From positions 1 through 64,000 of the forward strand of contig JAKLLA010000022.1 in assembly GCA_023150375.1 (NCBI GenBank): DNA of 64,000 nt. Reading direction: 5' to 3'. The stretch comes from Burkholderiaceae bacterium. Its GTDB lineage: Bacteria; Pseudomonadota; Gammaproteobacteria; Burkholderiales; Burkholderiaceae_C. The translations under genes were made by a program, and so were the position numbers. Position 1 is the first letter of the stretch; the number at the start of each line of letters is the position of its first letter. The notes beneath the pieces are model-generated. The model saw only the letters and a list, made by a program, of their open reading frames with translations. It made no database searches and was not told the origin of the DNA. This document shows positions 55,239 through 64,000 of this stretch, in pieces.

Positions 55239-55524
55239 GTTAGCCCACCACAAAATATCAGCATGACAGCTAAATACAAAAGTCAGTACAATTTACACTA
55301 ATAGGTCAACTGACAGCCGTTCAATTTCGGAAGACTCCCCGGAACTGCTGCGTCAGCAGGCGCACGGCGCACCGACTGCGGATCATGGGGCGACAAGACG
55401 ACCATCCGCCAGATCAAGCATTACTCCAGAAGCAAGACGGTTTCATATGCGGGCGTCGCCATGAACTGGCCCGATATTTAATTGCCCGGAAAATTACCTG
55501 GGACTCTTGGCGGATATTTTCGCG
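55239..55524. other. Intergenic stretch within the peptide-export island
   Basis: About 285 bases. The first ~90 are AT-rich like the rhomboid gene, and the remainder returns to mixed composition. In one frame at about 55376-55481 a short open stretch reads CGSWGDKTTIRQIKHYSRSK and ends in WPDI-stop. It lacks a start, may be the 3' end of a decayed gene, and I do not recognise it. No second double-glycine peptide is present. Confidence 0.45.
55263..55292 (+). promoter_or_regulatory. Candidate promoter for the C39 ABC transporter
   Basis: ATGACA (55263-55268) and TACAAT (55287-55292) with an 18-base spacer resemble sigma-70 elements in an AT-rich window upstream of the transporter gene. The long distance to the start codon (over 200 bases) leaves this uncertain. 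Confidence 0.35.
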
Positions 55525-57714
55525 ATGCAAATCTTTGCAGGAAATTGGCCGCACCAGCCTACAATGCGCACCTTCATTCAATCTGAAACCACGGAATGCT
55601 CGCTGGCTTGCCTGGGGATGATTGCATCATTCTACGGCCAAAATGTTGATTTATGGGAATTGCGCAGTCGCTTCCAGCAGAGCGGGAGAGGCGCCAGTCT
55701 GAAGCAACTTGTCGGCTACGCGGCAAGCGTTGGCTTTGCCGCTCGACCGCTTCGGCTTGATCTACCCGAATTATCAAAACTCAGCCTGCCCTGCATTTTG
55801 CACTGGGACATGAACCATTTTGTGGTTCTGAAGAAAGTCCATTCCAGCCTCAAGGGAAACGTCAGCGGCATCACGATCCTTGATCCGGCCGTGGGACAGC
55901 GACGGCTGACGATTGCCGAGGTGTCGCCGCACTTCACTGGGGTGGCGCTGGAGTTGACGCCGAATGCGGATTTCAAGCCGCAGCGGCCCCTGCCACGGGT
56001 TGCGCTGCGACAGTTGACCGGTCGCGTGGTGGGTCTGGGCCGTTCGCTGTTGACTATCGGCGCCGTGGCTCTGGTGCTGGAAGTATTTGCGCTGGCGGCT
56101 CCCTTGCTGAACCAATGGGTGGTCGACGACGCGATCGTGAGTCACGACCATGAGTTGCTGCAGGTGCTTACCCTTGGTTTTGGGCTGCTGCTGGTCTTCC
56201 AGACTTCTCTCGGCTTGGCCCGCAGTTGGCTGGTGATGCTGCTGGGGCAGAGCTTGTCCCTGCAGTGGTTGGGTAACGTGTTTGCACACCTCATTCGGCT
56301 ACCGACCACATACTTCGAGCAGCGACATATCGGCGACGTTGTGTCACGATTCGGCTCCGTGCGCGAGATCCAGCGAACCCTCACGACTTCGGCGGTGGAG
56401 GCAGTACTGGATGGGGTGATGGCCGCAGCAGCGCTGTTGATGATGGGGCTGTATTCGGTGCAACTGACTGCCGTCGCGGCGACGGCCGTCCTAGCCTACG
56501 GTATCCTGCGCTGGGCAGCGTGGCGGCCGTTGCGAGACGCCGCGGCCGAGCGACTGGTCCTGTCGGCAAAGGAAAACTCCCACTTCATCGAGACGCTTCG
56601 AGCCATCCAGCCGCTGAAACTATTCGGACGGGAGGAGGAGAGACGGGCCCGTTGGCAGAATCTACTCGTCGACGTGCAGAACCGAGATGTGCGAACGGCC
56701 AAACTCGACATGCTCTTCACCACAGGGAACACCTTCATTTTCGGTGTCGAAAACCTGGTGGCGCTCTACATGGCGGCTGGGTTGATCATGGCCACTGACG
56801 GCCGCGGGAGCGAGTTCACGATTGGGATGCTGTTCGCGTTCATTTCCTACAAGGCTCAGTTCACCGGGCGAGTGGCAAAACTGATCGACTTCATCGCCGA
56901 ATTCAAGATGCTGGCACTGCATTCGGAACGTCTGACTGACATCGTTTTGACCCCAGCGGAAACAGACTCAGCCTCTGGAGGTCAGCCTGAAAACGATTTA
57001 TCCCATCTCGCCCCGAGCCTCCAACTGCGAAACGTGAGCTTTCGCTATGGCGAAGGTGAGCCGTGGATTTTGCGGAACGCGAATCTGACGGTCTCAGCAG
57101 GTGAAAGTGTCGCGATCACCGGCCCCTCTGGCGCGGGGAAAACGACCTTGCTGAAGGTTCTGCTTGGCCTCCTGTCGCCAACGGAAGGCCAGGTGCTCTA
57201 CGGCGGCGTGCCAGTTGCCCAGTTGGGGCTCGCCAATGTCCGGCGGTGCATCGGCACCGTCATGCAGGATGACGTGCTGCTTACCGGCAGTATGGCTGAC
57301 AACATCAGCTTCTTCGATACAGACGCGGACATGGCTCGCGTGCAACTCTGCGCTCAACTCGCCCTGCTGCACGACGACATTGCGCGCATGCCGATGGGGC
57401 TGCAAACCCTGGTGGGCGACTTGGGAAATGGGCTGTCAGGCGGCCAGAAGCAGCGCTTGCTCCTCGCTCGCGCCTTGTACAAGCAGCCCAGGGTGCTGGC
57501 GTTGGACGAGGCAACCAGCCATCTGGACGTGGCGTCCGAGCGCGCCATTGCCCAGGTGCTGTCACAGATTCCACTGACCCGGCTGTTCATCGCGCACCGC
57601 CCCGACACGGTGGCGGGCGCGCAGCGGGTCGTCGAGTTGAAAGACGGCGTGGTCGTGGACGTGCTGCGAGTGGTTACTCCTGCGCCAGATCCGGAGTACG
57701 CGCAGCCGGCCTGA
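55525..57714 (+). CDS. C39-peptidase-containing ABC transporter (bacteriocin exporter/processor)
   Basis: A 729-residue inner-membrane protein that should cleave the double-glycine leader and export the product with the HlyD-like adaptor. The N-terminal C39 peptidase has the oxyanion Gln19 and catalytic Cys25 in QSETTECSLACLGMIASFYG, His98 in HWDMNHFVVL and Asp120 in ILDPAVG. Six membrane helices follow (about 170-440), then the ATPase with Walker A GPSGAGKTT (about 533-541), signature LSGGQKQR (about 638) and Walker B VLALDEATSHLD. The start is uncertain: the ATG at 55525 is used, the ATG at 55564 would also give a full C39 domain, and a TTG at 55507 is possible. It converges on the acyl-CoA ligase gene. 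Confidence 0.92.
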   Translation: MQIFAGNWPHQPTMRTFIQSETTECSLACLGMIASFYGQNVDLWELRSRFQQSGRGASLKQLVGYAASVGFAARPLRLDLPELSKLSLPCILHWDMNHFVVLKKVHSSLKGNVSGITILDPAVGQRRLTIAEVSPHFTGVALELTPNADFKPQRPLPRVALRQLTGRVVGLGRSLLTIGAVALVLEVFALAAPLLNQWVVDDAIVSHDHELLQVLTLGFGLLLVFQTSLGLARSWLVMLLGQSLSLQWLGNVFAHLIRLPTTYFEQRHIGDVVSRFGSVREIQRTLTTSAVEAVLDGVMAAAALLMMGLYSVQLTAVAATAVLAYGILRWAAWRPLRDAAAERLVLSAKENSHFIETLRAIQPLKLFGREEERRARWQNLLVDVQNRDVRTAKLDMLFTTGNTFIFGVENLVALYMAAGLIMATDGRGSEFTIGMLFAFISYKAQFTGRVAKLIDFIAEFKMLALHSERLTDIVLTPAETDSASGGQPENDLSHLAPSLQLRNVSFRYGEGEPWILRNANLTVSAGESVAITGPSGAGKTTLLKVLLGLLSPTEGQVLYGGVPVAQLGLANVRRCIGTVMQDDVLLTGSMADNISFFDTDADMARVQLCAQLALLHDDIARMPMGLQTLVGDLGNGLSGGQKQRLLLARALYKQPRVLALDEATSHLDVASERAIAQVLSQIPLTRLFIAHRPDTVAGAQRVVELKDGVVVDVLRVVTPAPDPEYAQPA

Positions 57715-57742
57715 ACGGGTGCGCGTTCTGGAGGCTGCCCGA

Positions 57743-59641
57743 TCAGCTCGGACTGACCAGATCCTTGATCTGTGCCAGCGCCGCCGGGTCTTCCATCGTC
57801 GTCAGGTCGCCGGCGTCGCGGCCTTCGCAGACCGCCTGGATGGCGCGGCGCAGCACCTTGCCCGAGCGGGTCTTGGGCAGCACGTTGACGAACTTGACCA
57901 TGGCCGGGCGCGCCACGGCGCCGAGCTGGCCGTCCACCACCTTCATGATCTCGGCCTCCAGCGCCTTGGCGTCTTCCGGCGAGGCCGCCTTGCTGACGTC
58001 CTTCAGCACCGCGAAGGCCACCGCCACCTGACCCTTGAGCTGGTCGGCCACGCCCACCACCGCCACCTCGGCGACGTTCGGGTGGCTGGAGATGCTCTCC
58101 TCGATCTCGCGGGTACCCAGGCGGTGGCCGGCGACGTTGATCACGTCGTCGGTGCGACCCAGGATGAAGAAATAGCCGTCGGCGTCCTTGATGCCCCAGT
58201 CGAAGGTGCTGTACATCACCTTGTTGTGGATGCTCGACCAGTAGGTCTTGACGTAGCGTGCGTCGTCGCCCCAGACGGTCTGCAGGCAGCCCGGAGGCAG
58301 CGGGCCTTCGACCGCGATGACGCCCTTCTTGCCCGGCTCGGTGATCTCCTCGGCCGTGGTCTCGTCGATCAGCTTGACGTCGTAGCCGTACACGGCCTTG
58401 CCCGGCGAGCCGAACTTGGTGGGCGCGCGCTCCACGCCGTTGCAGATGGCCATGATCGGCCAGCCGGTCTCGGTCTGCCAGTAGTTGTCGATGATGGGCT
58501 TGCCCAGCGCACCGGCGATCCAGGTGGCGGTGGGCTCGTCCAGCGGCTCGCCGGCCAGGAACAGCGCCTTCAGGCTGGAGAGGTCGTACTTGGTCAGGTA
58601 GGCCGGGTCCTGCTTCTTCAGCACGCGCGCGGCGGTGGGCGCCGAGAACATCACCGAGACCTTGTACTTCTCGACCAGGCTCCACCAGATGCCGGCGTCC
58701 GGGCGGATCGGCAGACCCTCGTACATGATCGTGGCCATGCCGGCGATCAGCGGGCCGTAGATGATGTAGCTGTGGCCCACCACCCAGCCGATGTCTGAAG
58801 TGGAGAAGTAGGTCTCGCCCGGCTCGCCCATGTAGATGTGCTTCATCGACGCGGCCAGCGCGACGGCATAGCCGCCGGTGTCGCGCTGCACGCCCTTGGG
58901 CTTGCCGGTGGTGCCCGAGGTGTAGAGGATGTAGCTGGGGTGCGTCGCGTCGACCCACTCGCAGGGCACCTGGGCGTCCAGGTTCGCGTTGCGCAGACCG
59001 GCGTAGTCCTCGTCGCGGCCTTCCACGGCGGTGAAGGCGGCCAGGCCGCGGTTGACCATCAGCACCTTGGCCGGCTTGTTCGCCGACAGGTTGATCGCCT
59101 CGTCCAGCAGGTGCTTGTAGGGCACCACCTTGCCGCCACGCATGCCGGCGTCGGCGCTGATCACCACCTTCGGCTGGGCATCGTCGATGCGGCTGGCCAG
59201 CGAGTGGCTGGCGAAGCCGCCGAACACCACCGAGTGGATCGCGCCGATGCGCACGCAGGCCAGCATCGCGAAGCAGGCCTCGGCGATCATCGGCATGTAG
59301 ATCAGCACGCGGTCGCCCTTGCCCACCCCCAGGCCCTGCAGGATCGCGGCCATGCGCTGCACCTCCACCGACAGCTCGCGGAAGCTGTAGGCCTTCTCGG
59401 TGTCCGTCTCGGTGGAGACGAAGATCAGCGCGTTCTGGTCCGCACGCGTGGCCAGATGGCGGTCCACCGCGTTCCAGCACAGGTTGGTCTGGCCGCCCGG
59501 GAACCACTTGGCAAAGGGCGGGTTGCTGTAGTCGCAGACCTGGTCGTAGGGCTTGTGCCAGTCGATCAGCTGGGCCTGCTCGCCCCAGAAGCCGTCACGG
59601 TCTTCGATGGAGCGGCGATGAAATTCGGCGTAGGTGGTCAC
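57743..59641 (-). CDS. prpE: Propionate--CoA ligase (PrpE-type acyl-CoA synthetase)
   Basis: A 632-residue ANL-superfamily AMP-forming ligase. Landmarks are TYAEFHRRSIEDRDGFWGEQ, NLCWNAVDRH, the AMP-binding P-loop YILYTSGTTGKPKGV, DIGWVVGHSYIIYGPL, NYWQTETGWPI, GRTDDVINVAGHRLGTREIE, and the acetylation-site region KTRSGKVLRR. It resembles PrpE more than Acs by length and the TTYAEFHRRSI start. The GTG at 59641 has a perfect AGGAG seven bases upstream, better than the ATG at 59680. It feeds propionyl-CoA to the carboxylase genes upstream on the same strand. Confidence 0.88.
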   Translation of the reverse strand: MTTYAEFHRRSIEDRDGFWGEQAQLIDWHKPYDQVCDYSNPPFAKWFPGGQTNLCWNAVDRHLATRADQNALIFVSTETDTEKAYSFRELSVEVQRMAAILQGLGVGKGDRVLIYMPMIAEACFAMLACVRIGAIHSVVFGGFASHSLASRIDDAQPKVVISADAGMRGGKVVPYKHLLDEAINLSANKPAKVLMVNRGLAAFTAVEGRDEDYAGLRNANLDAQVPCEWVDATHPSYILYTSGTTGKPKGVQRDTGGYAVALAASMKHIYMGEPGETYFSTSDIGWVVGHSYIIYGPLIAGMATIMYEGLPIRPDAGIWWSLVEKYKVSVMFSAPTAARVLKKQDPAYLTKYDLSSLKALFLAGEPLDEPTATWIAGALGKPIIDNYWQTETGWPIMAICNGVERAPTKFGSPGKAVYGYDVKLIDETTAEEITEPGKKGVIAVEGPLPPGCLQTVWGDDARYVKTYWSSIHNKVMYSTFDWGIKDADGYFFILGRTDDVINVAGHRLGTREIEESISSHPNVAEVAVVGVADQLKGQVAVAFAVLKDVSKAASPEDAKALEAEIMKVVDGQLGAVARPAMVKFVNVLPKTRSGKVLRRAIQAVCEGRDAGDLTTMEDPAALAQIKDLVSPS

Positions 59642-59889
59642 GGGCGGTCTCCTAGGGGAACAGTGTTCGCGTGAATTCATAATTCAAAATCACGCGGCTG
59701 ACGGAGTGCTGTCAGCGCAACCGAAGATTGTGCGGGTCCCGCCTTCGTGCCGCCTTGCGGTGCAGCAAGGGCCGCGGTCCGGCGGCCGGAACCGGCGGGC
59801 TTGGACCGCGCAAGGTTGAAACGACACTGCCGGTCCACACTTGCGCGCGGCCGGCAGTCGGCAGGATCAGCCCGGCAGCCGCAGCGCCG

Positions 59890-60351
59890 TCAGCCCAGCG
59901 CGGCAATCACTTCCGGCGGCGCCTGCACCAGCTCGATCAGCACGCCTTCACCGCCGATGGGGAACTCGTCGTTCGACTTCGGGTGGATGAAGGTGATGTC
60001 ATAGCCGGCCGCGCCCTTGCGGATGCCGCCGGGGGCGAAACGCACGCCGTGGGCGCTCATCCACTCGACCGCCTTGGGCAGGTCGTCGACCCACAGGCCG
60101 ACGTGGTTGAGCGGCGTGGCATGCACCGCCGGCTTCTTCTCGATGTCCAGCGGCTGCATCAGGTCGACCTCCACCGCGGTGGGGCCGGTGCCGAGGGCGC
60201 AGATGTCCTCGTCGACGTTCTCGCGTTCGCTGACGAAGGTGCTCTTGATCGACAGGCCGAAGATGTCCACCCAGAGCTTCTGCAGCCGGGTCTTGTCCGG
60301 CCCGCCGATGGCGATCTGCTGGATGCCGAGGATCTTGAACGGTTTGGTCAT
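59890..60351 (-). CDS. Methylmalonyl-CoA epimerase-like VOC protein
   Basis: A 153-residue vicinal-oxygen-chelate protein. It starts [20 protein letters not shown], where family metal ligands sit near the first strand, and continues [28 protein letters not shown] (metal-binding His), FIHPKS and [10 protein letters not shown] (metal-binding Glu). Between propionyl-CoA carboxylase and prpE, an epimerase converting (S)- to (R)-methylmalonyl-CoA is the natural role. The first His is replaced by Gln (IQQIAI instead of IDHIAI), a point to check. The 248 bases after it towards prpE hold no gene. Confidence 0.75.
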   Translation of the reverse strand: MTKPFKILGIQQIAIGGPDKTRLQKLWVDIFGLSIKSTFVSERENVDEDICALGTGPTAVEVDLMQPLDIEKKPAVHATPLNHVGLWVDDLPKAVEWMSAHGVRFAPGGIRKGAAGYDITFIHPKSNDEFPIGGEGVLIELVQAPPEVIAALG

Positions 60352-60405
60352 GGAATTCCTATCGGGGTCGACCGCGGCGCTCACAGGGCGTTCAGCCAGC
60401 CCTTG

Positions 60406-60477
60406 TGCGGATCCGGCTTCGCCGGTCCGCTGCAAGAGCCCCCTCGGGGGCAGCGAACGCCAGTGAGCGTGGGGGCT
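60406..60477 (+). repeat. Dispersed GC-rich hairpin repeat (copy 2), abutting the pccA stop
   Basis: It contains a bulged hairpin GCGGATCCGGC-TTC-GCCGGTCCGC (60407-60430), then AGCCCCCTCGGGGGCAGCGA and GAGCGTGGGGGC. The latter blocks match copy 1 in cobO (31204-31278) in order and spacing. It lies between pccA and the epimerase gene and ends at the first base of the pccA stop codon (TAA, complement at 60477-60479). It may work as a bidirectional terminator or mRNA stabiliser. Confidence 0.72.
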
Positions 60478-62552
60478 TATTCGAACGCGATGATGGCCTG
60501 GTCGACCGCGAGGCTTTCCCCCTTGGCCGCGCGGATCTCCTTGACCACGCAGTCCTGCGTGGCCACGAGGATGTTCTCCATCTTCATCGCCTCGATGACC
60601 GCGAGCTTCTCGCCGGCCAGCACCTTCTGGCCCACCGTCACCGCCACGTCCACCAGCAGGCCGGGCATCGGCGAGAGCAGGAACTTGCTCAGGTCGGGCG
60701 GCGCCTTGTAGGGCATCAGCTTGAACAGCTCGGCCGCGCGCGGCAGCAGCACCAGCGCCTCGATGGCGGTGCCGTTGTGCGCCACCTTGATGGCCAGCGG
60801 ACGCTTGGCCGAACCCTGCTCGACCTGGGCGCTGAAGGGGCGGCCGTTGACCACGCCGGTCATCAGCACGTCGCCCAGCTTGGTCTGGCTGCGGATCGCG
60901 AAGGTCTTGCCGCCGACACCGACGTCCACCGTGCCGGCCACCGGGTCGAAGTCGCCCAGCGTCACGTCGTGGTAGACATGCTGGCCTTCGGCGCCCAGCT
61001 GCACCACCACCATCTCGTTCTTGTGCGCGACCTCGTGGCCGGGCAGCTGACCGCTGATGCCGGCGGCGCGCTCGCGCGCCTTGCGGCGCACGAAGGCCGC
61101 CAGCGCGATCAGGAAGGCCGGGTCGTCGTGCGGCACGTCCTCGGCCTTGAAGCCCTTGCCGTAGTGCTCGGCGATGAAGCCGGTGTTGAACTGGCCGGTG
61201 ACGAAGTTCGGGTGCGCCAGCAGCGCGGCCTGGAAGGGGATGTTGCTGCTGATGCCGCGGATCACGAAGGCGTTGAGCGCCTCGCGCATCTTGGCGATGG
61301 CGTCGTTGCGGTCCCGCCCGTGCACGATGAGCTTGGCGATCATCGAGTCGTAGAACATCGGGATCTCGCCGCCCTCGTAGACGCCGGTGTCCACGCGCAC
61401 GCCGCCGAACTTGCTGCCGGCGTAGGCATCACCCTGCAGCGTCTCGCTGCCCTGCTCCAGGTCGGCCGCCGGCGGCTGGTAGCGCACCAGGCGACCGGTG
61501 GAGGGCAGGAAGTTGCGGAAGGGGTCTTCGGCGTTGATGCGGCACTCGATGGCCCAGCCTTCCTTCTTCACGTCGGCCTGGGTGAAGCTCAGCTTCTCGC
61601 CGGCGGCCACGCGGATCATCTGCTCGACCAGGTCGAGGCCGGTGATGCACTCGGTGACCGGGTGCTCCACCTGCAAGCGGGTGTTCATCTCCAGGAAGTA
61701 GAAGTCCTGGTCCTTGCCGACCACGAACTCCACCGTGCCGGCCGACTGGTACTTCACCGCCTTGGCCAGCGCCACGGCCTGTTCACCCATGGCACGGCGG
61801 GTGGCGTCGGAGATGAAGGGGCTCGGCGCCTCCTCGATCACCTTCTGGTGGCGGCGCTGGATCGAGCACTCGCGCTCGTTCAGATAGACCACGTTGCCGT
61901 GGCTGTCGCCGAGCACCTGGATCTCGATGTGGCGCGGCTCCTGCACGTACTTCTCGATGAAGACGCGGTCGTCGCCGAAGCTGTTGCGCGCCTCGTTGCG
62001 GCAGGAGGAGAAGCCCTCGTAGGCCTCCTTGTCGTTGAAGGCCACGCGCAGGCCCTTGCCGCCGCCGCCCGCCGAGGCCTTGATCATCACCGGATAGCCG
62101 ATGCCCTTGGCGATCTCGACGGCCTGCTCGGGCGTGTCGATGGCGTCGTTGTAGCCCGGGATGGTGTTGACCTTGGCCTCGTTGGCCAGCTTCTTCGAGG
62201 CGATCTTGTCGCCCATGGCCGCGATCGAGTAGTGCTTCGGGCCGATGAAGACGATGCCCTCTTCCTCGCAGCGCCTGGCGAAGCCCTCGTTCTCCGACAG
62301 GAAGCCGTAGCCCGGGTGCACGGCCTGCGCACCGGTGGCCTTGCAGGCGGCGATGATCTTGTCGGCCACCAGGTAGGACTCGCGCGAGGGCGCCGGGCCC
62401 AGCAGCACGGCCTCGTCGGCCAGCTCGACGTGGCGGGCGTCCTTGTCCGCCTCGGAGTACACCGCGACGGTGGCAATGCCCATCTTCTTCGCGGTCTTGA
62501 TGACGCGGCAGGCAATCTCGCCGCGGTTGGCAATCAGGATCTTCTTGAACAT
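60477..62552 (-). CDS. pccA: Propionyl/acetyl-CoA carboxylase, biotin-carboxylase/BCCP subunit alpha
   Basis: A 691-residue biotin-dependent carboxylase subunit. The biotin carboxylase part starts [20 protein letters not shown], with [10 protein letters not shown], the ATP-grasp loop [50 protein letters not shown] and [14 protein letters not shown] linker and the C-terminal biotinyl domain with EAMKMENIL (biotin-Lys near residue 657) complete it. It works with the beta subunit 20 bases upstream. Biotin demand links it loosely to bioB in the cobalamin cluster. The open frame continues past 62552, but this ATG is the family start. Confidence 0.94.
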   Translation of the reverse strand: MFKKILIANRGEIACRVIKTAKKMGIATVAVYSEADKDARHVELADEAVLLGPAPSRESYLVADKIIAACKATGAQAVHPGYGFLSENEGFARRCEEEGIVFIGPKHYSIAAMGDKIASKKLANEAKVNTIPGYNDAIDTPEQAVEIAKGIGYPVMIKASAGGGGKGLRVAFNDKEAYEGFSSCRNEARNSFGDDRVFIEKYVQEPRHIEIQVLGDSHGNVVYLNERECSIQRRHQKVIEEAPSPFISDATRRAMGEQAVALAKAVKYQSAGTVEFVVGKDQDFYFLEMNTRLQVEHPVTECITGLDLVEQMIRVAAGEKLSFTQADVKKEGWAIECRINAEDPFRNFLPSTGRLVRYQPPAADLEQGSETLQGDAYAGSKFGGVRVDTGVYEGGEIPMFYDSMIAKLIVHGRDRNDAIAKMREALNAFVIRGISSNIPFQAALLAHPNFVTGQFNTGFIAEHYGKGFKAEDVPHDDPAFLIALAAFVRRKARERAAGISGQLPGHEVAHKNEMVVVQLGAEGQHVYHDVTLGDFDPVAGTVDVGVGGKTFAIRSQTKLGDVLMTGVVNGRPFSAQVEQGSAKRPLAIKVAHNGTAIEALVLLPRAAELFKLMPYKAPPDLSKFLLSPMPGLLVDVAVTVGQKVLAGEKLAVIEAMKMENILVATQDCVVKEIRAAKGESLAVDQAIIAFE

Positions 62553-62572
62553 GTTCGTGTGCTCCGCGGGGC

Positions 62573-64000
<1,428 letters not shown>

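Noticed and set aside
55385-55621. 78-codon open frame overlapping the start of the C39 transporter
   Set aside because: Its second half is a shifted reading of the C39 domain, and there is no ribosome binding site or recognisable motif.

Overview
The window is a high-GC (roughly 70% by eye) chromosomal segment of a betaproteobacterium, most likely order Burkholderiales and close to the Leptothrix/Sphaerotilus/Rubrivivax group. This placement is an inference. It rests on the gene repertoire (WcaI/Wzc-type exopolysaccharide genes, a PEP-CTERM protein, zapA followed by 6S RNA, monomeric isocitrate dehydrogenase, a PrpE-type ligase next to propionyl-CoA carboxylase) and on two short repeat types that I associate with this group. 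No phylogenetic test was possible. The high GC makes long antisense open frames common; they are left out.

Layout. (1) 1-9785: exopolysaccharide locus with the 5' end of GDP-L-fucose synthase, a WcaI-like glycosyltransferase, a small secreted protein, a Wzy/O-antigen-ligase-like membrane protein, a Wzc/EpsB-type tyrosine autokinase, a PHP-type phosphatase with an unusually long Ala/Pro tail, and a membrane-anchored TPR protein. (2) 9786-21703: housekeeping and accessory genes (PEP-CTERM protein, amtB between two near-identical palindromic repeats, rhlE, GNAT, beta-CASP hydrolase, prolyl-4-hydroxylase-like oxygenase, yaaA, YchJ-like, nth, RHH protein). (3) 21733-38475, minus strand: a cobalamin uptake and late-assembly cluster read from a cobalamin riboswitch (38288-38475). 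In transcription order it holds btuB, cbiA, cobU, btuF, btuC, btuD, cobO, bioB, cbiB, cobD, cobQ, panD, cobT, a BrnT/BrnA toxin-antitoxin pair, cobS, cobC and a second BtuF-like protein without a signal peptide. Corrin-ring genes are absent here, so the cluster suggests uptake/salvage plus nucleotide-loop assembly. (4) 38588-52131: ZapB-like and ZapA proteins, 6S RNA, EVE-domain protein, TauE exporter, degenerate GGDEF protein, a rubrerythrin/Fe-S/DUF3501 operon, serC, two MFS transporters, acuI and monomeric icd. (5) 52515-57714, plus strand: a peptide-export island with an HlyD-like adaptor, a 64-aa double-glycine-leader peptide, an AT-rich gene for a rhomboid serine protease with its catalytic residues, and a C39-peptidase ABC transporter. 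(6) 57743-64000, minus strand: propionate/acyl-CoA ligase, methylmalonyl-CoA epimerase-like protein, and propionyl-CoA carboxylase alpha and beta (beta truncated by the window edge).

How it fits together. Region 6 makes methylmalonyl-CoA, whose usual mutase needs adenosylcobalamin, the end product of region 3. Region 5 is the best candidate for an undescribed system: a bacteriocin-like export cassette in which an intramembrane serine protease sits directly behind the precursor peptide, where immunity or maturation factors are commonly found. Two further points deserve attention: a 75-bp intergenic-type repeat inserted in frame in cobO (a second copy abuts the pccA stop codon), and the roughly 690-residue low-complexity tail on the CpsB-like phosphatase.
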